Of a stretch of DNA of 64,000 bases, positions 22,552 to 34,914 are shown piece after piece. This stretch comes from Euonymus europaeus. Its lineage: Eukaryota; Streptophyta; Magnoliopsida; Celastrales; Celastraceae. The notes below the pieces were generated by a model. It worked only from the letters and a program-made list of their open reading frames with translations, did no database searches and was not told where the DNA came from. The DNA lies in the NCBI GenBank assembly GCA_963580455.1, contig OY756957.1, positions 2,857,001 to 2,921,000 on the forward strand, in the 5' to 3' direction. The translations under genes and the position numbers were made by a program. The number at the start of each line of letters is the position of its first letter. Within the stretch, counting starts at the first letter, position 1.

Positions 22552-25500
22552 TTACTGGTAGTACATAAGCTGCTGCTGGGTTGTAGCAACACTCGGGAAT
22601 CCACCATCATACATTGCAGGATTAGCACCGGCAGCACCCATTCCCATGGCTGCCTGCTTGAAGGCATGGAGCCCCTGAGGATGCATCAGTGCTTGAGCAC
22701 CACTCATTTTGCTCAAAGCAATCTGGCGTTCATAGGCTGCAAGGTCACCAGCGCTAAAACCTGGGAAAGGCCCAGCAGCTGGTGGAGGAAGAGGACTAGA
22801 GCTTGTTCCTGGTGGGGTGGGTTTGCTACCCCATGAGCACTGCAACATAAAATCACATAATTAAGCTTTTCAAGCGCTATAATATCAAATTTGCCAAAAC
22901 TAGTACTCTAGATGCACTGGTAGAAAACAAATCTGTGAAATAGGACATGATCTTCAGAAGATGTAGCGAACAGATCATCCACAATGTCTGTCCGGACAGA
23001 AAAGTCCGAAACTTGAGCCTAATTAATTGCAGCCAATATCACCATTCTTCAGATGTAATATAATTCCACAATGAAATTTATCAGAACGAATTATGGCATT
23101 TTTTTCACCTCAAGTATGAGTATACATCAAATGGTATATTATAGTAAACAGGAGTAAACGCATTTGATAATGCCACCTCCTCAGATGGGGCACAGCATGA
23201 GACTGATGGTCATAACTACTAGAAATTAACAATAAAAACATTGTTTTTGGAAAGGAAATTACTTCAAAGTGAACATCAACCAAAGTCATTTTGCAAAGCA
23301 AAATATAAGCCTTCATACGTCGGTACCTTGATAGGTTTTCCGCATAGAATTCTAGCATTCCCCATCTGAATAGCCAAAGCAGCTTCAGCATGTGTGCTAT
23401 ATCTCACAAAACCAAAGCCTTTCTCTCTCTGCATTCGAACATCTTCAATAGTTCCAGCACCAAGTGCATGGAAGTGCCGATGGAGCTCAACTGAAGTAAC
23501 CTGCAAATTGTATGATACTCAAAATAAATTCCCAAATGTTACTTAGAGGTCTACCATTTCTAATCCAATTTGATCCTCCAATACAAAGCGATCCGGCAGC
23601 ATATAAATCTACACCACCAATAGTGAACTCTTTTGGACAACTCCCACCATATGGCTGAGATAACAATAAGTTAAATAATCTGCAAAATTCTGTTGGCTTT
23701 GGCATAAAAAATCTGAAAAAGAAGACAATTATTCCATATATAACCAGTCATGACTCGTAGACTTGGTCAGCTCATTGGGGGCCAACCTAACAATACTTAT
23801 TATTTATACATGTCAGGATGCAGCACCAGATAATGAGAACTTCTAGGATAACAATAAAATTCAGACTGCGATGTTGACATGCCTACAGGGAAATAGTAAC
23901 GAGTAAGATAAATGTAAACTTGCCTCTGGAGCAAGATTGCCAACATAGACGGTGGTGTATTGTGGATTATTCTCTGGAGCATCCACATTAACCTTCTCTT
24001 GACCATCTTCTAAACAAAGAAGATTAAATACAGTAAGCTAAATAAGTCAAACGACAATGAAAGAGGACCCTTAAAGTGAACATATCTCAAGCATTTACTT
24101 GCTTCCACAATTCATAACACTGAATCCCAAGTAAAAACAAGCAGTCGCAATCATAAGAAGTATACAACTGGCAGGAAACTGGTTGAAAATAGCACAAATG
24201 AGAGGAAAGGACATAAAGGATTAAAAGGAATAATATGTTGGACAACTTTCCCAACACCTCATCGCCATCAAACCCTCTATCCCAAAAAATTTGAAGTCAA
24301 CATACAAAAATAAATAATTGAAGTATTGCAATTCCCATCTGCACAAAGAATATTCCAGTTTCATTGCATATCAAATCCATCTACATCAATCACTCCCACC
24401 ACCCTTTTTTCCATTTCCTCTTTTCATCCCAAAGAAAATGGTGACACCAAACAAATAAAATTTTAACGAAGATTACGAGAACAAGAGTATAAGAAAGAAG
24501 CGAGGGAAACTAACAACTATAGATCTATTCCTGAATCTTCAACTTCTAGTACTTTTAAAGGTGAAATTTATTATGAAAACAATAGTATACAGAAAAAGCA
24601 AAAGAAGCTAAAAACTACAGATCTATGCCTGTGTCTTCCCTCTAGAACTTTTAAAGGTCAAATTTTCAATAGACAAGCTCACCTGAGTTTCCATTTGTTA
24701 GCTCTACAATGTTTTTGGCATCTGAGCTCTGCCTGTCATCATTGCTAACACTTGCACTCTTATTGGCCCAGTTACAGCGAATCTGTCTGCTTCCAAGCCA
24801 CTTACCTGAAACATCAATCAAAACAAAGATCTATGACTACAATTTCAATCATGCGAATGCAATGTAATGGACGTATAAAAGAGTCACATACACATAAAAC
24901 CATCAACAAGCTAAGAAGGAATAGGAACTACAGAAAAAATTACAGCTATTCAATGTTCATTTCCCACTCATAGGAAAATTATTCAACACAATGGTCATAT
25001 ACTTTCTAGTTTCTATGTTAAGTTCCCAACTAAATATCCAGCACAATAAAAGAATCCATCATGTCAACCTTTTTCACTTTCATTACCATTCCTCAAATTT
25101 AACTTGTTACCAATAACCTATATCCATCACGACACAGAGTGAATACTAAACATCACAAACACCACCATAATTCAACAACATGATCAATTTTTACTCAGAA
25201 AACTAATTTAAATCCTGATATCATTAAATTGAAAACAGCCTCTGCATTGCAGCTTTTCATGGAATGCTGCTCTTGACAAGAGAAATAAACGACCCCAGAT
25301 AAATTATTAGAAGAAAAGACATCAAAGCACTTTTAATTATAGTACCATTTAAATCATTTATTGCACCTTGAGCATCCTGCAAAATATACGAAGAAAATAG
25401 TTAGAAATGATAAACATATAAGAAGAAAATAAAATAATACACACAAGATGGGATGGGAGAACCAAAAACATTTATATTAAGAAATTTAAGTACCTGCTGA

Positions 25501-27932
25501 TTCCGAAAAGAAACAAACCCAAATCCCCTTGACCGTCCAGTCTTCTGGTCCCACATAACCCTTGCATCTCTGTAACCAATATAACAGGCCACTTACTTTG
25601 GACTCAGTTTTGACAAACCAACCTTTCCTAAAATCCCACCTTATTTGAAAGAAAACTCATGATTCAAAATTTAACATGATTCCAGATTGTATTCCACACG
25701 TTAAAGGCAGTTATGCACAACGCAAAGAACTAATAAAAACTCGGGAAGATAGAACTTACGAACAGCTAGGATACACAGAGAAGCATGCAAACAGCGTCGC
25801 ATCTGTAACTTCAGGGCTAAGGTCACCAACAAAAATGTTGTAATGACCTGCACCAAAACCAAAAGAAAAGGAGAAAGGCTATTAAAAAATAATCATGCTT
25901 TGAAGCCAAAAAATAAACTCCACATAGCAAAACGAGAAAAAAATGCTAAGTGTGTATTACCTGATGTATCCTCTCTTTGACTACTAGCATAAGCCCAATT
26001 AACTTTAATAGGCTGCCCAAACCTGCAAAAAACATGTGAGACCCAAAGTACCAGAGAAAAGGGGTAAAACCAAGCCATGATCTTCTGTATTTCACTTACA
26101 GATGCCTCCCGTTAAGAGTCACAATAGCAAGTGCAGCTGACCTGCGATCGTAGTAATCCACAAAACCATAGGATGACTGCATAGAGAATATATTACCATG
26201 CTAGTACTTAGTATCAACAACAAAAACAAGACCACCAAAGCCCTCAGAAAGTGGACTGACAGTAGTAGTTTGATAAGACATACAGCAAAGAGGCTTTTTT
26301 AATGCTCAAACAAATAGAAATAACAAAATATCGAACATCTAAGGTAAAAACTCAATGGACTGCAGTAGTCTACAGAGTACAGACCAACAATTAAATCCCA
26401 AAAACAATGACGTTTTCTAACCTTCTCTTTCCTAATAAGCTTGCATCCTTCCAGAGGGCCAGTACTTGAGAAAACCTCTTGTAGAAGTTGTTCAGTGATC
26501 TGAGGAGGAATATTTCCAACATACCTGCAATACTCAGGTACAAAGACTCAATCATATTAGTAAACATGGGAGACAGCAAAATACAGAGACCAGGATTTAT
26601 TAACAGAAGTACAAAAAAAACACAAATAAGTAGGAAAACATAGGCCATAAGTCCATAACACAAAAAGAACCGAAAAAATATATAGGACAAGTAAAAAGAA
26701 TGTTTGTAAACAGCCAGTAGACGCAAAAGACAAAACCAACATCTCACAAAATATAAGTACGTAGTTAATGTGGAAATTCTAGTATAATGGGAACTGTTCA
26801 TGTTCACAGGGAGCCAACCACTAAGGATCTTCACATAAGACTAAACATAAAAGTAAACAAATCTCGCTCACAAGGCTCCAACAGTGAGCGGGGTCTGGGA
26901 CAAGTATGCAATCCTTAACCCCACATAATACATGGAGAGGCTATTTCTAGGAATTGTGGACAAGACTACAAAACATAAAAAAAAATTAATAAAAAAAAGG
27001 TGAGAATATAATTTTTTTTTTTGTGAAACTCACACACTGCGGCATGTGCTTGTATCAAACCCAGGAGGCAGGTTTCCACTCAGGATAGGCTCTATCTGCA
27101 AAAAAAAAGTGCAAACAAGAAAAAAAGAAATAAATAAAAATCCCTAAAACTCACAGACTCCTCACAAGTAACTAAGGTAGGAACCAGGAAGCTGTCCATG
27201 ATTCTAAAGAAGGCTGTCTGTTTAAGATCTTTAATCTTTTCTTTCAAAAGTGATCAACACTTTTGGGTGTTAATGGTGGGACGGGGACCCGGCAATGTGT
27301 ATTACTGTATTCCTACTTCCCACCCAAATGTGAAAATTTGTGCCCCTTCATGATATTAGGGAAAAGATGACAAGATTGGCTAATAAAGCTGCAACTCTGC
27401 GGCACATCATTATTAACCATGATTATCAGCAGCCCACTGATAGGATATCACCATATAGCCATAATATGATGTAAGGGCCACAAACAAATCAGCGACACCA
27501 ACAAGCAAACTGAATTCCTAATGTGTATATAAACAATAAGGGGAAAAAACGCCATAAAAATTTCAAGACAAAACATTCAGTTTTGAAATAACAAGGAGTG
27601 TGTATAAAGCAAAAATGGCCTTTCACTTATATAATTATTTTTGAAAAATAAAAACTTTACAAAAAATCACATATTGATAAAACAAGAAGCAAATAGTTCT
27701 GTGGCCACACAACCAATCAGAAATCCAAAATTAAACATATCCCTTTACCGATTTGCAAGTCTGAGGAGACTCAAATACGCCCAAATTCGTAAGCTAATAA
27801 TGGCAAGATAACAATAATAATGAAGCGAAAGGTACAGAAACAAACCTGAGGAGCACCTAAGAGAGCAGGGTTGTGGTACAGAGCCTGCTGCATCATCGCC
27901 TGTTGTCTTAGTCTCTGCTGTTGTTGCATCAT
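22552..27932 (-). CDS. UBP1: UBP1-type oligouridylate-binding protein (triple RRM, TIA-1 homologue)
   Basis: Twelve coding exons: 27932-27846, 27095-27034, 26524-26422, 26176-26100, 26022-25961, 25847-25760, 25569-25494, 25376-25346, 24805-24683, 24009-23924, 23500-23327, 22839-22552. They total 1257 bases, 418 residues, all in frame. The Gln-rich N-terminus ([11 protein letters not shown]) is followed by RRM1 from about residue 50 (VYVGNIPPQ...SYGFVDY), RRM2 from about 133 ([10 protein letters not shown]...RGFGFVSF), RRM3 from about 257 ([10 protein letters not shown]...KGFGFVRY) and a Gly/Pro/Met-rich tail. UBP1 proteins bind U-rich pre-mRNA and mRNA in nucleus and cytoplasm and form stress granules. 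The RRM order and tail fit UBP1 better than RBP45/47. The intron after exon 10 uses a GC donor. Confidence 0.93.
23501..23923 (-). other. GC-AG intron in the UBP1 gene
   Basis: Exon 10 ends CCAGAG and is followed by GCAAGT instead of a GT donor. Exon 11 starts GTTACT after TTTGCAG. Reading through the junction gives the conserved RRM3 sequence LAPEVTSVELH. AG/GCAAGT is the usual consensus for GC donors. Confidence 0.8.
26867..26963 (-). mobile_element. Au-type SINE fragment in UBP1 intron 2
   Basis: On the minus strand it reads AGCCTCTCCATG..., GGGGTTAAGGATTGCATACTTGTCCCAGACCCCGC..., then GGAGCCTTGTG. This order matches the 3' half of the Au SINE family found across many flowering plants. 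The tRNA-like 5' part is missing, so the copy is truncated. Confidence 0.55.
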
Positions 27933-28850
27933 CGATAATTGTTGAGGCAGAAATAAATATAGGGTTTACTGTCGAGCGAGAGAATTTGAGGGGGCAAAAC
28001 GGAAAGAGAAAGAAAGAAATAACGAAAGAAAAGAAGAAAAAAGAAAAAGAAAACCCCCCCAAGAGAGAGGGCAGTGCAGAGAACGAAGAGAGCGACAAGG
28101 AGAGAAGAAGTAGATATACTCTCACGAGTGTGATCGTAGCTTCTCGATGGATTTTTATTTCTGCAAGGAGAAAAAAAGTTCTGTGGGCTGGACCACCAAT
28201 TTCAACCCATCCCAAGAATTTCGGGCTCAAGTCCTCATGCAGCCTTTGAAAGCACAAGTAGTCTTGGTCCACCAATTCTGATCAGCCCATAATGTTCTGC
28301 TCAAGTCAAGCTTTCCTTTAAAAGCCCAAGTAGTAATTCGGACCAGCCCAAAAATATTCTGTTATGACGAATGCAGATTATGCAATTTGGGTTTGGCCCA
28401 AAGTTTGTTCATGAAATGGAGGCCTCGGTAACATTGGGCCTACACACTCCAATGGCCATTTATTGCAAGTTCGGTTAAAGGAGGCCAATTCAACGAAAAT
28501 GTAGATGAGAGATGTTGGATTTTTTCAAAAATCAATTAATAATATTAATTTTTTCATGAATGAAATTTTAAAATATTTTATCTCTTAAAATATATGTTAG
28601 ATTTAGGAAAAAAATTACATATTAAAACTCAATGCGTAAAAATCTTTCTAATAAGACTCATTATTGATAGTTTTTATTGTGTTTTTTCAATTACATTGTT
28701 TTTAAAAACAATGTAACTCATATATATGATGTGTAAACTGTTGATTCGGGTTGAAATCTTATTAAAATATGATAGTAAAATATATATTCGTTTTTTTGCA
28801 TTTTTATTAAAATTATGTTGGGTACCAAAACCCTTTAGGGTGTAGTAGTT
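27933..28850. other. UBP1 5' leader and promoter region
   Basis: 27940-28150 is purine-rich on the plus strand (pyrimidine-rich as UBP1 leader), a common plant 5' UTR texture. No TATA box is evident. Four CCAAT/GGCCCA-type motifs between 28190 and 28440 (AGCCCA, GGCCCA) fit housekeeping-type promoters with site II elements. Confidence 0.4.
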
Positions 28851-28855
28851 AGAAT

Positions 28856-29125
28856 CATAGGGTTTAACACCCGTGACATTCAAAATTTTGTAGCGATTCC
28901 GTCGGAGTTTAGCGAATTTGAGCCTTTTAGATTACAGCATAGAAATTCAATACATGAGTTCATTAGGGTTTAACAAATTCGTCCCATTGGAGTTTATAAC
29001 ACCCGTTGTTTATGTATAGCATGAAAATCTGATACACGAGCTCATTAGGGTTTAGCGAATTCGTTCTCTTAAGGTTTAACACTTATCGTTTCGATTACAG
29101 CATGAAAATCCGATATAAGTGTCCA
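28856..29125. repeat. Degenerate ~80-bp tandem repeats with telobox-like motif
   Basis: Three to four imperfect units, each beginning with TAGGGTTTA(A/G)C and containing AATTCGT, GTTTAACAC and ACAGCATGAAAATC(T/C)GATA. Unit starts are near 28857, 28964 and 29046. The leading AGGGTTTA equals the plant telobox core. Confidence 0.6.
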
Positions 29126-31039
29126 TATCGGTACCCATAAATAAACACTGGAACCTACGTAACCTACATATTAGTACGAACAAATAATATAATTAAGAAT
29201 AACTGAATAAAATTCATCGATGATAGATCTTGTTGGATAAATATTTACTTGCTGATTATGAATACGTAATTTTTTTCGAAATCTAATATGTATTTTAAGA
29301 GTAAAGCGTTTTAAAATTTCGTTTGATAAAAAAACAAAAAAATGTGCTGTGAGTTTTTCAAATATAATATTTTATTTTTTAAAATTTTAATTTTTGATGT
29401 CATTCGCTTAGAAAGCATGTCATGTAGACTTGAATTAATATTGAGTTACAAAAACTTGGGCTATTTAACGTCACCTCCGATTCAATTATGTCTTTTTGTT
29501 TTATTAGAGAAACAACTAAATTCATTAAAACAGTCAGTGATAAACATGGACGGTTGGATGAGGATTGGATAACAAAAACTTCTGATTTTTTTAAAATCCG
29601 AAGATGAATTTAGATCAAACGGTCGAAATCACTTTTGTCTTGCATATTGTGTTATTTTGGGATTAAATTTTGATTTATTTATTTATGTTTTACTAGTAAG
29701 GAATAGAAGCAGCACCTGCCTAGGTAGTTAATGAGTGGAGGTTAGTTGGAAGTGAACCCGACTTTGTACAGCAAAATCAATTCCTCTTTTACTTAATTGT
29801 CAAAGTGTGGATTGTATCATCGTGCAAGCAACCGCGTAATGATTTATTTATTTATTAATAAATGGTGATGACAAAAGGAATAGGTCAAAATAAAATTTGG
29901 GTCCTAGCTACCTACTCCAACATTAGCATGTGATCTCCCACATTAAAATAAAAACATTATCAATCCTCATCCACACATGCCTGCCCCTCTCTCTCTCTCT
30001 CTCAGATATATATATATATATATGTGCGTGAACAACGTGACCATATGGACTATTGTAGATAATACTATTTTGTGCACGAGAAAGTCATCTACTCTTTGCC
30101 TACTTTATTGACTCTTGACGCATGTGAAGTGTGAATCTTATATTACGTACAAAAGAATGGCCATGCCGTGTTCACATTTTCCTTGTGTTTGGCACCTAGT
30201 AGTGTATAAACTTTAAAATTAATAGTTTAGTGTATAAATTGTTGATATTTAGTATAACTTGAAATTATGATTCAGTATAAAATGTCAAATGACTACTAGA
30301 AGTAGTAATAGGGATATTAAATAATATGTGTCCAATGTTGAAAAATTATTCAACGTTCCGAATGTATTTTCACATAACATACTTAAAGGTGCAGATGAGA
30401 TGAGATGACATTCACACATGTGACGTACAATAATTTTTCATCTCATAAAACGTAAAATAATACGTAAAATAATATTAAAACGTATAAAGCTTAGAAAATG
30501 AATGTAAATCCTTCCCAACCGGGGTAAAACGCGTGAAAAGACTTTGAATTTAAAAATACTAAATTAATTAAGTCAGTCATTATTTCAAATTCATTGCATG
30601 CGCGTGACAAAAGGGGACTGGGGAAAAACACTGTTCCAAATCGTACACGACCGCTTAATATGATTAAAACTTTGACTTTATTAAAAAAAATAAAGAATAT
30701 TTATTATGAAGATTGTCATGATCACCAGAATCACAATTACAATTCGTAACAAATCCACAACTCGATGGTCCAGAAACCAGAATCATAATTTAATTAAATT
30801 CTCAATTGACGAATTACATGAAACTAATAACGTAATTACATATATGGGATGGACTCGTTAATTAGAGCCACAACCAGAAATAGATGATCCAAGAATTTTT
30901 CTTTAAAAAAGGCTTAACATGGCATATAATTTGGATAACTATAAAAAAGAGACCAGAACAACTATTAACCGCTTCCTTCAGCTACTGGAGGACCGAGAAA
31001 GCGAGTCAGGAGTCTAAAAATCTCAAAATCTGGATCTCA
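29126..31039. other. Intergenic region
   Basis: No gene. A (CT)n(TA)n microsatellite lies at about 29988-30023. The last few hundred bases should hold the JAZ 3' UTR. Confidence 0.45.
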
Positions 31040-32821
31040 CTATGGTGATGGAGCCACCAAGCCAAGCCACGAATTGTTTTCAACTGCTAATTTGGAGAGA
31101 CCTCTCTCTGGGTTACTTGATTGGTATGGAGCTCTTGCAGTAATCCTGCAGCAATGGCCATAAATGAATACCCAGGTCAGAGGAATGAACATGTGTAGAT
31201 TTTGACAATAATTATACGATAACTCAATGGACAATCCAGAAAGTTAACAAACAAATGGAATGAATCAACCCAAAAGTTGTGTCTGAATGCCTACCTATCC
31301 TTTCTCTTCTCCAAAAACCTTTGCAGGGAAGCTTTCCTTGCAATTGGTAGAACTGCTATCAAAGCCAAAAAAGACCTTAATTAGGAAAGCATGACCAACT
31401 AAACGGGAGAACGGAAAAAAATTCCCTCACTTGTGAATAACGAATAAAGGATACCAAAGAGGCTGAGAGGATTACCAGTACCACTGACTATGGGCTGAGT
31501 GGTGGGAGTTTGAATGCAGTCTTGCTTTAAATCATTGCCAGAATTAGGGGCAACATTAGGAGGACTCAAACGGGAAGCATCAACCGGATTTTTTGAGATC
31601 TTACTCTCAGTAGGAGGAGGGAATGCTGTGCAACTCTCTGCACTTCTCTTGCTTGCTAAGAGCATGATTTCTTTTGCTTTGTCTGCCGGAAAATCATTAA
31701 ACACAAACACTTGTCCCCCGTATAATATAGTCATCGGTGCAGTATGAAGTTCCCCTGCTGCATAACTACATCACAATGAACAGAACAACAAATCAGCTAA
31801 AACTGTAACTTCAATTGAAAAAGGATAGCCTATTATTTCATTGAAGCACAAACCCACCAAGAATCATCCCTTTTTGGGAGCTGCTCTTCCTTGAATGCAT
31901 GGAAACCAGCTGTTTCCGGGAACAAATTCATTGGTCTGAGGATTTTAGCATTATTTCCCCCAAAAACCTCTTCAGGTTTCTCACTGATTGGAAACAAATT
32001 CAAAACTGTATCTGCCTGTCTCAACATCTCTGGCTTTCCTGTTACAATCACACCAAACAAAACATCAGATTTCTCCTCTATCACAGCCAATACAACTTTG
32101 ATATATGCCTAATTAATCCAAATTCTGCTGTAACCATATCCAATGAATCTGTTATAGACAAAAACATGTTTATTTATGGGGAGGAATTGCAGGTGAATCT
32201 TTTCAGGGATTTTTTTTAGATCTGTTATCCGGATTCCTCTCCAACAGATCAGCCATAATCTCAACAATAGTTTTTGTGAAGGAAAAATGAATTTGTACTA
32301 TAAAAACGGATAAAGGATTCATCACATATTAATTTCTTTTGTCAAAATACGAAAACTGAATTTGTACTATAAAAAAGGATAAAGGATTCATCACATGTTA
32401 ATTTCTTTTGTCAAAATACGAAAACTTCAAGGTCGAGCATATCTAGGAGAGAATCAAGTAATATAGAAGAATCAAACACAAACGTGTCGATTACAAACCA
32501 CAAATTTTCGGATCTGGAATTAGTTAATTCCATCAACAGATTTAAAATATTTGTCGATTAATATCTCAATTAAACTATAAAACACCATTCAAACCCTAAA
32601 ATTAGTAACAGAAGCGTGCCAAAAAAACAGAGCAAGAAACGATTAAGTTGCTTACCGTTTCCTTCAACGTTGCATGTCATTCCTAGACTCAGATCTCCAA
32701 AACTCCGATTATCCTTCAAGTACTGACTCAATAGACTACACTTCTGAGAGAAGCTTGCCTTCTCCGGCAAACTCGCCGGTTTCTGTCCACTGAACTCCGA
32801 CCTATCCGTCACGGTCGACAT
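31040..32821 (-). CDS. JAZ1: JAZ (TIFY10-type) jasmonate repressor
   Basis: Five exons: 32821-32656, 32038-31858, 31765-31476, 31352-31295, 31145-31040, giving 801 bases and 266 residues. Exon 3 may instead end at 31455, adding seven residues in frame. The N-terminus ([25 protein letters not shown]) is the JAZ1/JAZ2-type MYC-interaction segment. The TIFY motif is TILYGG at about residue 128, within the ZIM domain that binds NINJA and other JAZ proteins. The Jas motif [19 protein letters not shown] plus ITARAPYQ ends at about residue 240. Start [10 protein letters not shown] is preferred over an ATG 66 bases upstream because family members start there. JAZ proteins hold MYC2-type factors off in the nucleus and are degraded through COI1 when jasmonoyl-isoleucine appears. 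The last intron splits the Jas motif. Confidence 0.93.
32289..32426. repeat. 69-bp tandem duplication in JAZ intron 1
   Basis: Two near-identical units, 32289-32357 and 32358-32426, both starting GAATTTGTACTATAAAAA and ending AAATACGAAAACT. Two or three differences are visible, so the duplication is recent. Confidence 0.85.
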
Positions 32822-33086
32822 ATTTTTCGGGAAATCAACTAGAAGTAACAGATTTAGCGTTCTTTTTCTTTGATCTGTGCCTTCCAATTACGTTGTTCTA
32901 CGCCTGCATTTGCTCGATAAAGCGAGAGATTTTTGGTAGGGGGGAAGGGTCGCTTATCTTTATTGGGGGCTCGTGAGAGTTAAAGCACAAGGAATATGTG
33001 TGTGCGACTTTCTTTTTAATTTAAATTGTTTTGTTCCCTTTAACAGAGAGGGCTTCATATATGTCTTCTTTCTCACGCGTTATTTT

Positions 33087-33392
33087 GAACACGTGTTCTT
33101 TGCGTTTCTTTCCGGTTGCTCACATCTTCCGCCTGCCATTTTGCTCACGTTTTAATCATATCAATTTACATAAACGCCCCTGTTTTCATTCATGTCGACG
33201 CAAAAGGGAAGGGTAATATCGTCAAACTAGAACCTGGAACAAGTTGGAACGATAAAACTGTGACGTCGTTAGGTATGGGGAGGCGGTCCATTTACTTGCC
33301 GTCACGCATGTGAGGAACATGGTTAAGGTGGGACCACAACCTAAACCTTCTTTTCCCCCGAATTAAAGAAAAACGAGCCGCAAGTGCACGTG
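33087..33392. promoter_or_regulatory. Two G-boxes upstream of the JAZ gene
   Basis: A perfect 12-base palindrome GAACACGTGTTC (33087-33098) lies ~270 bases before the JAZ ATG, and a second CACGTG is at 33387-33392. CACGTG is the binding site of MYC2-class factors, which drive JAZ genes in the known negative feedback loop. Use here is inferred from position. Confidence 0.6.
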
Positions 33393-33522
33393 TCGGGTGC
33401 CCGGGACTACTGTAATTTTTTCACAAAAATGTGTGTTATAGGCTTTTACAGCATCTCCCACTGTAATTATTAATACGCTGTCCGTCCTTATTTTATTTTA
33501 TTTTATTTTTATTTGTTTCAAA

Positions 33523-33822
33523 TTATAACTCACCCTCTCGAAATATAAAGCCTGAGTGACCTCTCAAAATCTTTAGGCATTGGAAGGGGAACGAGCACCC
33601 CAAGATGTGGAGGGTTTTATTGTCTGATGCAGAGCAAATGTAGATGAGGTCGGAGATACCTTTAGAGTGATCGACAAGGCGAGTGATGGGTGAGTAGAAG
33701 ATAATTAGGGTTTTGTGGATGGATGGAGAGGCTAGGAGAGTGCCATCGTTGGAGAATTTGATCTTGGAGACTTGTCTGGGGGCCCTTGAAACCCTAAAAT
33801 TAGAAAGGAGAAGGAGGATCAT
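33523..33822 (-). pseudogene. WDR5: WDR5-like WD40 gene fragment
   Basis: A 99-codon frame reads like one and a half WD40 blades of WDR5, the COMPASS H3K4-methyltransferase subunit: VSKIKFSNDGTLLAS, KTLIIF, GHS-like SKGISDL, YICSASDNKTL, CLKILRGHSGF. A stretch of about seven residues is missing between ISDL and YICSAS, several blade Trp/Asp residues are changed, and no other blade is found nearby. It is therefore a degenerate fragment. Whether it came by DNA duplication or retroposition cannot be told. Confidence 0.7.
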
Positions 33823-33849
33823 AAAAGTTTGGCGGATGAGGTGTTTTGC

Positions 33850-34676
33850 AGACTAACATTTTATATATATATTTTTTGGGGGTTGCACGGAGAAAATATG
33901 AGACAAAAATACCTAGTAGCACGTGGACCGCGCATAATGAAGAAATAACACGTGGCGGAAGTTAATAGGACAATTATTATATTAACCGAAACAAAAGATC
34001 ATTGGTGTAAGGAAAAGCAGGGTTTTACTACTTTTTACGAGTAGTATAGTGGGGCCACGTGGATAGGGTGGGAAGCAGATAGTGGTTACGTGTCATCCCG
34101 TCTCTAATTTCGAGACGCTAAAACGGATGACGATCACGGGATGTGATGAGAGTAGTCACCTGTTAAACAATAAAGATGAAAGTGTCCTCTCAAGACGTGA
34201 TTTGCCTGCCCCTCTTAACACCGTTACGGCCTTTATTTTGTAGGCGAAATTACATCTTCACCCTCCAAACCTACCAATAATTTTATTAGTTGATGGCCAT
34301 TGGATTGAAAGTGGTCCATGGAAATCAAGTGGTCCCTTTTGTTTGTAGTGTACTGCTTGCCGTGCTATTCCAGTATTTGCGATTAGGACCATCACGTTGC
34401 AATTAAAACGTACATGGTGGTCCAAAATTCTCGATAGCCAGAAATATCTCTATATTATTCATAATTTTTGGTCTATTTGTTCGATTTTTCTTTCACACAA
34501 AATGATTTTTTCGGACTTCGACTCCAAATATATATATATTTGTGGGATGGAGTGCAAAGCTGGTAGTAATCATTCATTCAATTCTCAATAATGTGCAGGC
34601 TGATTATATATACTATCGTGCATCGAGGCAATAGGCAATAACACGTGTTTGTTGTAATTTCCACACCCCCACACAC
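33850..34676. other. Intergenic spacer
   Basis: No gene. Several ACGTG cores (near 33920, 33950, 34060 and 34090) occur in what may be a distal shared promoter zone, but no nearby gene start explains them. Confidence 0.35.
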
Positions 34677-34914
34677 TAACAATATTGTCCGCTTTAGGTT
34701 GTCCGGTTCACTGGATACATCGGGCCCACATAGGGGTTGTCCGGTTCACAAGGATACAACGGGCCCGCACGGCTTTGTTTCTCCTCAAGTGCAGCAAGCG
34801 AACTTGGGCCCAACTCACTACACAAGGGAAAAGGCTTTGTTAGTGGGTTGAGGTGGGCAACTCCTTATAAAGGAGACTTAACCTCCAACATCTTTCGATG
34901 TGGGAGTTTTAACA
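34677..34914 (-). mobile_element. Solo-LTR-like element with CCCACATCG box
   Basis: On the minus strand it begins TGTTAAAACTCCCACATCG and runs ~238 bases to ...GACAATATTGTTA. It contains a TATAAGG box. A ~38-base direct duplication beginning GGTTGTCCGGTTCAC occurs at about 34697 and 34735. The opening box recurs in the two TRIM elements of this window. No second LTR, PBS or clear target duplication is found, so it is a probable solo LTR. Confidence 0.5.

Noticed and set aside
22552..27932. RBP45/RBP47 as identity of the triple-RRM gene
   Set aside because: RRM spacing, the short Gln-rich start and the Gly/Met-rich tail fit UBP1. RBP45/47 have longer Gln-rich N-termini.
27745..28275. 176-codon minus-strand frame across UBP1 exon 1
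   Set aside because: It overlaps the UBP1 start in another frame, and its composition is that of the pyrimidine-rich leader. The frame beginning at 27932 gives the conserved UBP1 N-terminus.
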